Positions 1 to 7,851 of a DNA stretch of 23,075 bases are shown here, piece by piece. Source of the stretch: Micromonosporaceae bacterium (GTDB taxonomy: Bacteria > Actinomycetota > Actinomycetes > Mycobacteriales > Micromonosporaceae). The notes under the pieces were generated by a model. The model was not told where the DNA came from, did not search any database, and worked only from the letters and a program-made list of their open reading frames with translations. How positions within the stretch are numbered: the stretch's first letter is position 1; each line of letters opens with the position of its first letter. The stretch lies in contig DPJL01000303.1 in the NCBI GenBank assembly GCA_003543035.1, forward strand, positions 1 through 23,075, given 5' to 3'. A program made the translations under genes and the position numbers.

Positions 1-1
1 C

Positions 2-844
2 GCGGGGGAGCCGCTGTCGCTGCAGGCTCACCCAAACTCGGAGCAGGCACGGGCGGCCTTTGCCGCCGCGCATCCGTCCTACATCGACCCCTACCACAAG
101 CCCGAGCTCATGCTGGCGCTCGAGGATTTCGAGGCACTATGCGGCTTCCGCCCGGCTGCCGAGTCGGCGGAAATCCTTGGCGGCCTTGGCATCGCGGCTC
201 TCGAGCCGATTGTCGGCCGACTTGCCGAGGGCGACCTCCGGGGCGCGGTGACCGCCTTGCTGACGTGGCCAGACGATCAACGCGAAGCGGTCGTTGCAGC
301 GGTGGCTGAGCGGGATCAGCTCGCGGGCAGGCTCGCCGGCTACTACCCCGGTGATGTGGGGGTGGTAGTGGCGCTCCTGCTCAACCACATCACTCTGCGC
401 TCCGGCCAAGCAGTGTGGATGCCCGCCGGGACGTTGCACGCCTACGTTCGCGGCTCAGGGGTCGAGGTGATGGCGTCGAGCGACAACGTGCTGCGCGGTG
501 GGCTGACCCGTAAGCCCATCGATGTGGCGGAACTGTTGCGGGTGCTCAGCTTCGAGGCCCGGGAGATCCCGATCGTCGGGCAGGAGACGGTCGCCGCCGG
601 CGTGGTCACGTGGCCGGTCCCGGTGCCCGACTTCCGGCTCTATCGCGTCCGGCTCGACGCGCAACCATCGATCGAGCTTGATCTAACTGGTCCGCGGACG
701 GTCCTCTGCCTCTCGGGAGCGATCACCGTTTCCGATAAGGACGGCGAGGTGAAGCTCACTGGTGGTGAGTCTGCTTTCAGCTCCGCAGCCGGCGGCACGA
801 TGACCTTCGCCGGCGCCGGTGAGGCTTACGTCACTTCGCTTTAA
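2..844 (+). CDS. manA: Mannose-6-phosphate isomerase, class I (3' part; 5' end outside window)
   Basis: This enzyme interconverts mannose-6-phosphate and fructose-6-phosphate in the cytoplasm, feeding GDP-mannose and mannosylated envelope glycan synthesis. The reading frame is open from base 2, so the true start lies upstream. The visible part contains the type I signature: LQAHPN near the left edge, then YIDPYHKPEL, and later the AGTLHAYVRGSGVEVMASSD block followed by NVLRGGLTRKPIDV. The Gln and His of QAHPN, the Glu of HKPE and the His of TLHAY are the expected zinc ligands of this cupin-type metalloenzyme. The C-terminal part is the usual small beta domain, ending ...AYVTSL. It lies directly upstream of ahcY on the same strand, but a 253-base gap with its own promoter-like sequence suggests separate transcription. 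No obvious terminator hairpin follows the stop codon. Confidence 0.95.
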   Translation, partial: AGEPLSLQAHPNSEQARAAFAAAHPSYIDPYHKPELMLALEDFEALCGFRPAAESAEILGGLGIAALEPIVGRLAEGDLRGAVTALLTWPDDQREAVVAAVAERDQLAGRLAGYYPGDVGVVVALLLNHITLRSGQAVWMPAGTLHAYVRGSGVEVMASSDNVLRGGLTRKPIDVAELLRVLSFEAREIPIVGQETVAAGVVTWPVPVPDFRLYRVRLDAQPSIELDLTGPRTVLCLSGAITVSDKDGEVKLTGGESAFSSAAGGTMTFAGAGEAYVTSL

Positions 845-849
845 AGGGT

Positions 850-867
850 TTCACTCAAGTTCACTCA
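850..867 (+). repeat. Two helically phased direct repeats, TTCACTCA
   Basis: The octamer TTCACTCA occurs at 850-857 and again at 860-867. The starts are exactly 10 bases apart, so both copies face the same side of the helix. They sit just after the manA stop and about 29 bases upstream of the -35-like hexamer of the ahcY promoter. The position would suit an activator site, but no regulator is identified and the repeat is short enough to be chance. Confidence 0.3.
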
Positions 868-895
868 TTCGGCTTTTCAGACTTGTCCGTTTTGC

Positions 896-924
896 TTGAC
901 ATGATCCCCACGGAGTGTGACTCT
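896..924 (+). promoter_or_regulatory. Candidate sigma-A-type promoter of ahcY
   Basis: A perfect -35 hexamer TTGACA lies at 896-901. After a 17-base spacer comes GACTCT at 919-924, which has the A at position 2 and the T at position 6 of the actinobacterial -10 pattern TAnnnT but not the first T. Initiation near 930 would give a leader of about 165 bases before the ahcY start at 1098. The strong -35 and the distance to the gene support it; the -10 is imperfect. Confidence 0.5.
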
Positions 925-929
925 GTAAC

Positions 930-1097
930 CACGCAGCGTTATCTGACGATAAGTCCGAGCCACGCGCGAGGGAACCAAACCGGGGGGAAGTGAGGTCCGG
1001 TTCTTGCACGCGGAAGGTCCGCGTCAGGAACCGGGCCTCACGCTATGCCGTACTGTGTTTGATGCACTGGTCAGCCGACCGACATGGAGTTTCACGA
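930..1097 (+). promoter_or_regulatory. Structured 5' leader of ahcY, possible riboswitch
   Basis: The leader holds a small hairpin (TTATC 939-943 with GATAA 948-952), then GGGAACCAAACCGGGG at 970-985, then a long hairpin at 990-1041. That hairpin pairs GTGAGG with CCTCAC, CCGGTTC with GAACCGG, and ACGCGGA with TCCGCGT around an AGG loop. A third small hairpin (GGTC 1069-1072 with GACC 1077-1080) precedes the ribosome site GGAG at 1086-1089. The arm GGTTC (999-1003) could also pair with GAACC at 972-976, giving an alternative fold. There is no T-tract after the long hairpin, so it is not a plain terminator. The GGGAACCAAACCGGGG string and the later GGTCAGCCGACC recall parts of the ydaO/yuaA c-di-AMP riboswitch, but other expected parts were not found. 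Identity is uncertain. Confidence 0.45.
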
Positions 1098-2546
<1,449 letters not shown>

Positions 2547-2585
2547 TAGATCGAGGTCCGCCACTGCACTTGCGGGTTTTAGCAT

Positions 2586-2632
2586 GGAAGCTTAGGCTGC
2601 CCTTTGTTTGGGTAGCCTAAGCTTTCTTTTTT
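2586..2632 (+). terminator. Intrinsic terminator of ahcY, with iron-box-like arms
   Basis: The arms AAGCTTAGGCTGCCC (2588-2602) and GGGTAGCCTAAGCTT (2610-2624) pair over 15 bases with one G-T wobble around a 7-base loop. Two more pairs (2586-2587 with 2625-2626) are possible. A T-rich run (2623-2632) follows, so this is a classical rho-independent terminator for ahcY. Each arm also carries TTAGGCT, a half of the DtxR/IdeR iron-box consensus. Because the next gene is an iron importer only 16 bases away, the element may double as an operator. The TTAGG...CCTAA spacing is 19 bases rather than the canonical 9. Confidence 0.88.
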
Positions 2633-2648
2633 GCTCGGAGTCATTGCG

Positions 2649-3452
2649 GTGCTTGCGACTTACCTCATCGGGCTGCGGGAAGGACTCGAAGCCACACTCG
2701 TGGTGACGATTCTTCTCGCGTTCCTGGTCAAAGCCGATCTACGCGATCGGCTGCCCCATGTCTGGGCGGGAGTCGGAGCCGCCGTGGCATTGTCCGTCGG
2801 CTTCGCGGCGTTCCTCGAATTCACGAGCGCCAATCTTGAGTACCGTGCCCAGGAGCTCTTCGAAGCGATCGCTTCCATCGCCGCCGTTGTCTTTGTGACC
2901 TGGATGATCTTCTGGATGCGCCGTGCCGCCCGCACCATCGGGGGCGAGCTGCGCTCCAAATTGCAGGCGGCGGTGGAGATCGGGCCCTTCGCGGTCGTGC
3001 TGACCGCCTTCCTTGCAGTGGCCCGCGAGGGCCTCGAAACCGCGCTCTTCTTCTTCGCGACAGTCCAGGGCAGCAGCTCTGGCTGGTCCGTCCTCGCCAT
3101 CCTGGCCGGGATAGCGACGTCCATCGCGATCGGCTTCGGGCTCTACTTCAGCGCGGTGCGGATCAACCTCACGCTCTTCTTCGCCTGGACAGGTGCGGTG
3201 CTGGTTCTGGTCGCGGCCGGGATCCTCAAGTACGGCGTGCACGACCTGCAGGAGGCAAGTGTCCTACCCGGATTGAACAACCTCCTCCCGGTACCCACCT
3301 TCGACCCCACGACATGGTGGGCGGAGCTGCTTCGCGGCATGTTCAACATCACCCCGACTCCCAGCGTTTTCGAGAGCGTGGCCTGGCTTGCCTATTCCCT
3401 GCCCGTTCTGTTGCTCTTCCTCTGGCCCCGAAACAGGAGTGCTCATGCGTAG
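2649..3452 (+). CDS. efeU: EfeU-type high-affinity iron permease (FTR1 family)
   Basis: This is a polytopic inner-membrane permease of about 267 residues, the iron channel of the EfeUOB system and related to the yeast iron permease Ftr1. Two REGLE motifs, the REXXE iron-binding signature of the family, lie in predicted membrane helices at about residues 10-14 (GLREGLEATL) and 126-130 (AREGLETALF). About seven hydrophobic segments are visible, as expected. GTG 2649 is chosen because GGAG at 2637-2640 lies 8 bases upstream and the protein then begins VLATYLIGLREGLE as in relatives; the in-frame TTG 2631 lies in the terminator's T-run. The stop codon overlaps the efeO start by 8 bases, indicating translational coupling. 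Regulation by an iron-responsive DtxR/IdeR repressor is plausible from the upstream sequence but unproven. Confidence 0.93.
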   Translation: MLATYLIGLREGLEATLVVTILLAFLVKADLRDRLPHVWAGVGAAVALSVGFAAFLEFTSANLEYRAQELFEAIASIAAVVFVTWMIFWMRRAARTIGGELRSKLQAAVEIGPFAVVLTAFLAVAREGLETALFFFATVQGSSSGWSVLAILAGIATSIAIGFGLYFSAVRINLTLFFAWTGAVLVLVAAGILKYGVHDLQEASVLPGLNNLLPVPTFDPTTWWAELLRGMFNITPTPSVFESVAWLAYSLPVLLLFLWPRNRSAHA

Positions 3453-4557
3453 GTTCCTTCTTGTCGCCGTCTTGCTCGGCCTCGCCGCCTGCAGCAAAGA
3501 TCCGGCTCCCGCACCGGGTCAGGCTGGGCCGATCTCGGTCAAGGCCACCGACACGGTCTGCGAGGTCGCTCGCACGGAGAACGGCGCCGGCACGGTCACG
3601 TTCACAGTGAAGAACGAGGGATCCAAGGTCACCGAGTTCTATGTGTACGCCGCGGGCGATCGCGTGATGGGCGAGGTGGAGAACATCGCACCCGGGCTCA
3701 CCCGCGAGCTGAAGGTGGAGCTGGCCGCCGGAACGTATGAGACGGCATGCAAGCCGGGCATGATCGGCAAGGGCATCCGGGGCGCGTTCAAGGTCACCGG
3801 CTCGGCGGCGCCGCTCACCGCGGACGCTAAGCTGGCCGCCGCGACCGAGAGCTACCAGCGCTATGTGAAGAGCCAGACCGACACCTTGCTGGTAAAGACA
3901 CAGGAGTTCGTGAACGCGGTTAAGGCCGGTGACATCAGCACGGCCAAGGCGCTCTTCCCGATCGCCCGCACCTATTGGGAGCGCATCGAGCCCGTGGCGG
4001 AGATCTTCGGCGACCTGGATCCGAAGATCGACGGCCGGGAGGAGGTTATCGAGGAGGGCATGCCCTTCACCGGATTCCACAAGTTGGAGCAGGACCTGTG
4101 GGTCGGTGGCGACCTGAGCAAGAGCGGCCCGATCGCCGACCAGCTGATGGCCGACATCAAGGAGGTTGTCGCCAAGGCCAACGCGGAGAAGCTTTCCCCG
4201 TTGCAGCTTGCCAACGGCGCCAAGGAACTGCTTGACGAGGTGGCCTCCGGAAAGATCACCGGTGAGGAGGACCGCTACTCGCACACCGACCTCTACGACT
4301 TCGCCGCGAACGTTCAGGGCTCGCAGGCGGCAGTACAGGCTTTGCGCCCGGTTCTCGAGGAGCGCGCGCCATCGCTGGTATCCGAATTGGACAGTGCCTT
4401 CGCCAAGGTGGAAGCGACGCTTGGCAAGCACCGCTCCGGCGATGGCTGGAGGCTGCACAACGAGCTGAACCAGGCCGAGCTGAAGGAGCTCACCGACGTG
4501 ATCAACGCGTTGGCCGAGCCGATCAGCAAGGTCGCCGCCGTGGTGGCGGGTAAGTAG
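3445..4557 (+). CDS. efeO: EfeO-type iron uptake lipoprotein (cupredoxin-like domain + M75 domain)
   Basis: This 370-residue exported lipoprotein is the extracytoplasmic iron-binding component that works with EfeU and EfeB. The N-terminus MRRFLLVAVLLGLAACSKD is a lipoprotein signal with lipobox LAAC, Cys16 being the predicted lipidated residue. Residues about 30-125 look like the EfeO cupredoxin-like domain (VTEFYVYAAGDRVMGEVENI, then TYETACKPGM). From about residue 130 to the end is the imelysin/peptidase M75 domain, with the HxxE metal motif as His212-Lys-Leu-Glu215 in GFHKLEQDLW. The start at 3445 has AGGAG at 3435-3439 and directly exposes the signal peptide; an in-frame ATG at 3388 would add residues inside efeU. 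The lipobox fits a Gram-positive arrangement, in which EfeO is anchored rather than periplasmic. Confidence 0.94.
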   Translation: MRRFLLVAVLLGLAACSKDPAPAPGQAGPISVKATDTVCEVARTENGAGTVTFTVKNEGSKVTEFYVYAAGDRVMGEVENIAPGLTRELKVELAAGTYETACKPGMIGKGIRGAFKVTGSAAPLTADAKLAAATESYQRYVKSQTDTLLVKTQEFVNAVKAGDISTAKALFPIARTYWERIEPVAEIFGDLDPKIDGREEVIEEGMPFTGFHKLEQDLWVGGDLSKSGPIADQLMADIKEVVAKANAEKLSPLQLANGAKELLDEVASGKITGEEDRYSHTDLYDFAANVQGSQAAVQALRPVLEERAPSLVSELDSAFAKVEATLGKHRSGDGWRLHNELNQAELKELTDVINALAEPISKVAAVVAGK

Positions 4558-4565
4558 CTCCGCAG

Positions 4566-4607
4566 GCCTCCATCTCTGGGTCAGCAACCTGAGGCAGAGA
4601 TGGAGGC
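4566..4607 (+). promoter_or_regulatory. Perfect 13-bp stem-loop between efeO and efeB
   Basis: GCCTCCATCTCTG (4566-4578, with G4566 pairing C4607) is fully complementary to CAGAGATGGAGGC (4595-4607), with a 16-base loop. No T-tract follows, so it may be a processing or mRNA-stability element, or a weak or factor-dependent terminator that lowers efeB expression relative to efeUO. An alternative efeB start codon (ATG 4600) lies inside the right arm, which argues against that start. Confidence 0.6.
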
Positions 4608-4665
4608 GCCGCGACACACCGTAAGTCCGGCGTGCAACCCGCGCCGGGGGATGGGGAGGGCAGCG

Positions 4666-5877
4666 ATGGTGTCCAGGCGAAAGGCGTTGGTGGGCGGCGG
4701 TGTGGCCGCTGCTGCCGGCGCAACAGGACTCGGCATGGTGCTGAGCCGATCCGGCGGGAGCCCGGCCGCAGCGGGCCCCGCCGATGCGGTGGAGTTCTAT
4801 GGCACGCATCAGGCCGGCATCACCACACCGGCCCAGGATCGGCTGTACTTTGTCGCCTTCGATGTCATCACCGACGACCGCGCCAAGCTGATCCAGCTGC
4901 TACGCGACTGGACCGCTGCTGCTGCCCGCATGACGGCCGGTCGTGACGCGGGCCTGCTCGGCGCGGTCGGCGGACAGCCCGAGGCGCCACCGGACGACAC
5001 CGGTGAGGCGCTCGGGCTGCCGCCATCGCAGCTCACCCTCACCGTCGGGTTTGGACCTTCCCTGTTCAAGCGCTTCGACCTCGCGGGTAAGAAGCCGCAG
5101 GCATTGGAGGACCTGCCGCGCTTCCCCGGCGATGCGCTCAAGCCGGAGATCAGTGGCGGCGACCTGTGCATCCAGGCCTGCGCCAACGACCCTCAGGTGG
5201 CCGTACACGCCATCCGGAATCTGGCGCGGATCGGGTTCGGAGTGGTGAGCCTTCGCTACTCGCAACTGGGCTTCGGCCGGACATCAAGCACTTCGCGTAC
5301 CCAGGCGACGCCACGAAACCTGATGGGCTTCAAGGACGGCACCGCCAACCTGAAGCTCGAGGACACCGAGCTGCTCAAGGAGCACCTCTGGGTCCAGCCC
5401 GGCGACGGCCCGGAGTGGCTGGCAGGCGGGAGCTACCTGGTGACGCGGCGGATCCGGATGCTCATCGAGACCTGGGACCGGACTCCGCTCACCGAGCAGG
5501 AAACCATCATCGGGCGGGACAAAGGCGAAGGTGCCGCGCCGGGCATGAGCAAAGAGTTTGACGAGCCTGATCTGTCCAAAATGGAGGACGCGGCCCACGT
5601 GAGGCTGGCCCACCCCACGTCCAATGGCGGCGCCCGTCTCTTGCGGCGCGGCTACAACTTCGTGGACGGTTCCGATGGGCTCGGCAGGCTTGATGCAGGC
5701 CTGTTTTTCATGTCGTACCAACGGGATCCGCACAAGCAGTTCGTCCCGGTGCAACGGAATCTGGCTCGGGCCGACGTGCTCAACGAGTACATCCGGCACA
5801 CCTCGAGCGCCCTATGGGCTGTCCCACCAGGCGTCAGCGGACCCGAAGACTACTGGGGCCGCGCCCTCTTCGCGTAA
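4666..5877 (+). CDS. efeB: EfeB-type DyP heme peroxidase, Tat-exported
   Basis: This 403-residue dye-decolorizing-type heme peroxidase is the third component of the EfeUOB system; in relatives it is exported folded with heme and assists ferrous iron oxidation or iron release from heme. The N-terminus MVSRRKALVGGGVAAAAGATGLG is a twin-arginine signal (SRRKAL). The GxxDG motif is at residues 221-225 (GFKDG, Asp224). The AHVRLAHPTSNGGARLLRRGYNF block carries the predicted proximal heme ligand His311 and the conserved downstream arginine. ATG 4666 is chosen because GGAGG at 4655-4659 lies 6 bases upstream and places the twin arginines at the very N-terminus; ATG 4600 and 4651 are in frame but less suitable. 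A 108-base gap with a hairpin separates it from efeO. It faces the next gene convergently. Confidence 0.94.
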   Translation: MVSRRKALVGGGVAAAAGATGLGMVLSRSGGSPAAAGPADAVEFYGTHQAGITTPAQDRLYFVAFDVITDDRAKLIQLLRDWTAAAARMTAGRDAGLLGAVGGQPEAPPDDTGEALGLPPSQLTLTVGFGPSLFKRFDLAGKKPQALEDLPRFPGDALKPEISGGDLCIQACANDPQVAVHAIRNLARIGFGVVSLRYSQLGFGRTSSTSRTQATPRNLMGFKDGTANLKLEDTELLKEHLWVQPGDGPEWLAGGSYLVTRRIRMLIETWDRTPLTEQETIIGRDKGEGAAPGMSKEFDEPDLSKMEDAAHVRLAHPTSNGGARLLRRGYNFVDGSDGLGRLDAGLFFMSYQRDPHKQFVPVQRNLARADVLNEYIRHTSSALWAVPPGVSGPEDYWGRALFA

Positions 5878-5880
5878 CCC

Positions 5881-5960
5881 CAAGATCGTCGTGATCAGGG
5901 AGCTCTCTGGGCGTGTCGTCGGCGTGGCGGGCGCGTAACTCCCTGATCACGCGGATCTTG
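5881..5960. repeat. Intergenic inverted-repeat element between efeB and the RDD gene
   Basis: The left arm is CAAGATC (5881-5887), gtc, then GTGATCAGGGAG (5891-5902). The right arm is CTCCCTGATCAC (5939-5950), gcg, then GATCTTG (5954-5960). The two arms match in 19 of 22 or more positions with only the central triplet differing, and enclose a 36-base loop. It starts three bases after the efeB stop codon, and its right arm supplies the TGA stop (5949-5947) of the opposite-strand RDD gene. It could act as a bidirectional terminator. Its compact architecture also resembles REP- or MITE-like dispersed elements; copy number cannot be judged from one window. Confidence 0.7.
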
Positions 5961-6825
5961 TCAGCGGAAAGGTGGGCGCGCTGGCGGACGGTTGAGTTGG
6001 CGCAGCGAAGAGTTCGGGCCACAGCTTGGCCTGAACCGCGCGATTGCGTTGGAGCCGTTGCGAAGCACGGCGATGACGCTCGCCCACCACCGCGGCCAGG
6101 TAAGCCCAGCCTGGCGTGTCCGGCGGGGGAGGTGGTGTGGCCCTGGCCAACAGCTCGCGGGCGAGGGCCTCACCCAGCCGACTGCGATGCGGCTCGCGCA
6201 GGGAACGACTGCGGGCCAGGAAGTGCCGCGCTGCCAACGCGAGCTGATCGTCCACGTTGGTCAGATCGAGCGTCACCGCCCAAGCCTGCAAGGGTTGTGG
6301 CGTCGTGGGCACCCAGCCCCAGCTCTGCGGTGTGCGCTCGTGAATGACGATGGTGCCCGCGGCCAGATCGGCTAGGCGTTGCGCACGGGCGGAGCCGACC
6401 AGAATGGTCAGACTGACGAGCCAGCTCACCCCGAAAAGCACGCCGGGCCACTCGAGCGCGGCACCAACCAAAGCCCGCGTCAACGAGTGGCGCCAGGTGA
6501 TCGGCCCGCCGTCATCACGGACCACCCGCAGGCCTAGGGCGAGCTTGCCCAGAGAGCGGCCGCGCATCATGGCGTGCATGACGGTCGGGTAGCCGATGAT
6601 CACCAGAACCACCAGCATGATCTCCATCGCGGCCACCAGCGCTTGGTCAGCGAGCGGCCCGAGCGTGAGCATCAGCAGACTTAGCGGGATAAGCAGGCCA
6701 TAAAACAACGCGATCTGCGCGAAGATGTCGATCATCAGAGCCAGGGCACGGGAGCCTGCGCGAGCGAGGCGGATGTCGAGGTTGACCGCCTCACCGCTGA
6801 CCAGACGTACCTCGGCCTCGGGCAT
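5947..6825 (-). CDS. RDD family membrane protein
   Basis: This inner-membrane protein of about 292 residues belongs to the RDD family, whose biochemical role is generally unclear; some members have been linked to ion exchange. The N-terminal half has the family pattern: an Arg and Asp in the first helix region (AGSRALALMIDIFAQ), several hydrophobic helices to about residue 145, and the later QRLADLAAGTIVI block with the second Asp. After that comes a cytoplasmic-looking tail of about 120 residues, rich in Arg, Ala and Pro (a run of five prolines), typical of actinobacterial versions. No Shine-Dalgarno is visible. TAGTAC (6840-6835) lies 9 bases before ATG 6825, which would suit a leaderless transcript; an in-frame GTG at 6831 is the alternative start. 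It is divergent from the SpoIIM gene, an arrangement common beside MoxR/DUF58 clusters. Confidence 0.88.
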   Translation of the reverse strand: MPEAEVRLVSGEAVNLDIRLARAGSRALALMIDIFAQIALFYGLLIPLSLLMLTLGPLADQALVAAMEIMLVVLVIIGYPTVMHAMMRGRSLGKLALGLRVVRDDGGPITWRHSLTRALVGAALEWPGVLFGVSWLVSLTILVGSARAQRLADLAAGTIVIHERTPQSWGWVPTTPQPLQAWAVTLDLTNVDDQLALAARHFLARSRSLREPHRSRLGEALARELLARATPPPPPDTPGWAYLAAVVGERHRRASQRLQRNRAVQAKLWPELFAAPTQPSASAPTFPLTRSA

Positions 6826-6885
6826 CGCCACAGCGTACTAGGCTTCGCCCCACGGTGTTGTCGCCAGCCGAGACGGAGGTGTGCG

Positions 6886-7851
6886 TTGGACCTCGATGCC
6901 TATGTGGCCGAGCATCGCGGCGAGTGGCGTCGGCTGGCCACGTTGAGCGGGCGCTATCGCCTCAACGCGGCCGAGGCTGACGAGCTGGTGTTGCTATACC
7001 AACGGGTGGCAACGCACCTGTCCGTGGTCCAGAGCCGCACCCCCGATCCGGCTTTGGTCGCCGACCTTTCCCGGCTGGTGCTCGGTGCGCGGGCGGCGCT
7101 GACCGGGCCGTCCCGATTCGACTGGCGCCGGGTACCCCGCTTCTTCATGCACGATCTGCCGTTGGCGTTCTACCGCGCGCGTTGGTGGTGGGTGGCTTGT
7201 GGGCTCTCGTTCTACGCCGTGGGCGGCATCATGATTGCCTGGGTCTCCGGCGATCCGGAGGTGGCGAAGAACTTCGGCGTCAGCGACGCGGACATCGACA
7301 ATCTCGTCAACGGCGCCTTCGAGGGGTACTACAGCGAATACTTCCCGCAGAACTTCGGCTTACAGGTGTGGACCAACAACTCATTCCTGGCTGCTATGTG
7401 CCTGGCAAGCGGTGTGCTCATCATTCCGCCACTGCTGATGCTTTGGGGCGAAGCAGTGCGGTTCGGCCTGATCGGCGGAGTCATGGTCGGTGCCGGGCAC
7501 GGCGACACCTTCTTCGGGCTGATCGCCCCGCACGGTCTGCTCGAGCTGACCGCCATCTTCGTCGCAGCCGGGATAGGCATGCGGATGGGGTGGTCCTGGA
7601 TCGATCCGGGGCCGGTGCTCACCCGGGCACAATCCCTTGCCGCAGCAGCGAAACAGGGCATGGTCGGGGCGCTTGGCCTGATCGTGGTGCTCGCGATTTC
7701 GGCACTGCTGGAGGCTTTCGTGACCCCATCGCCGCTACCTCTGCTCATCCGGGATCTCATCGGCTTGGTGGTGTGGCTCTGCTTCCTCGGCTACGTCTGG
7801 GGTTTCGGCCGCTACGCGGCAGCCGCGACTACAGTCGACCGGCGGCCTTGA
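6886..7851 (+). CDS. Stage II sporulation protein M-like (SpoIIM) integral membrane protein
   Basis: This 321-residue polytopic membrane protein belongs to the SpoIIM family. In Bacillus SpoIIM forms a peptidoglycan-remodelling complex during engulfment; actinobacterial relatives beside MoxR/DUF58 genes have no established function. A soluble N-terminus of about 90 residues (DLDAYVAEHRGEWRRLATLS) precedes four or five membrane helices. The FGLIAPHGLLELTAIFVAAG block is the most characteristic family motif. The start is TTG 6886, supported by GGAGG at 6875-6879 with 6-base spacing; no in-frame ATG lies nearby. The gene is transcribed away from the RDD gene with a 54-60 base gap that must hold both promoters. 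Its 3' end overlaps the convergent DUF58 gene by 23 bases, so the two mRNAs are complementary at their ends. Confidence 0.9.
   Translation: MDLDAYVAEHRGEWRRLATLSGRYRLNAAEADELVLLYQRVATHLSVVQSRTPDPALVADLSRLVLGARAALTGPSRFDWRRVPRFFMHDLPLAFYRARWWWVACGLSFYAVGGIMIAWVSGDPEVAKNFGVSDADIDNLVNGAFEGYYSEYFPQNFGLQVWTNNSFLAAMCLASGVLIIPPLLMLWGEAVRFGLIGGVMVGAGHGDTFFGLIAPHGLLELTAIFVAAGIGMRMGWSWIDPGPVLTRAQSLAAAAKQGMVGALGLIVVLAISALLEAFVTPSPLPLLIRDLIGLVVWLCFLGYVWGFGRYAAAATTVDRRP

Noticed and set aside
930..1045. Classical SAH or SAM riboswitch upstream of ahcY
   Set aside because: I looked for the conserved cores of the SAH, SAM-I and SAM-IV families and could not match them; the leader is reported only as an unidentified structure.
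990..1097. N-terminal extension of AhcY from GTG 990
   Set aside because: It would translate the leader hairpin and adds unconserved residues; ATG 1098 has a well-spaced ribosome site.
3349..4809. A 486-codon minus-strand open frame over efeO and the start of efeB
   Set aside because: It crosses three intact, well-recognised genes and the intergenic hairpin, and its translation shows only low-complexity Arg/Leu/Gly sequence.
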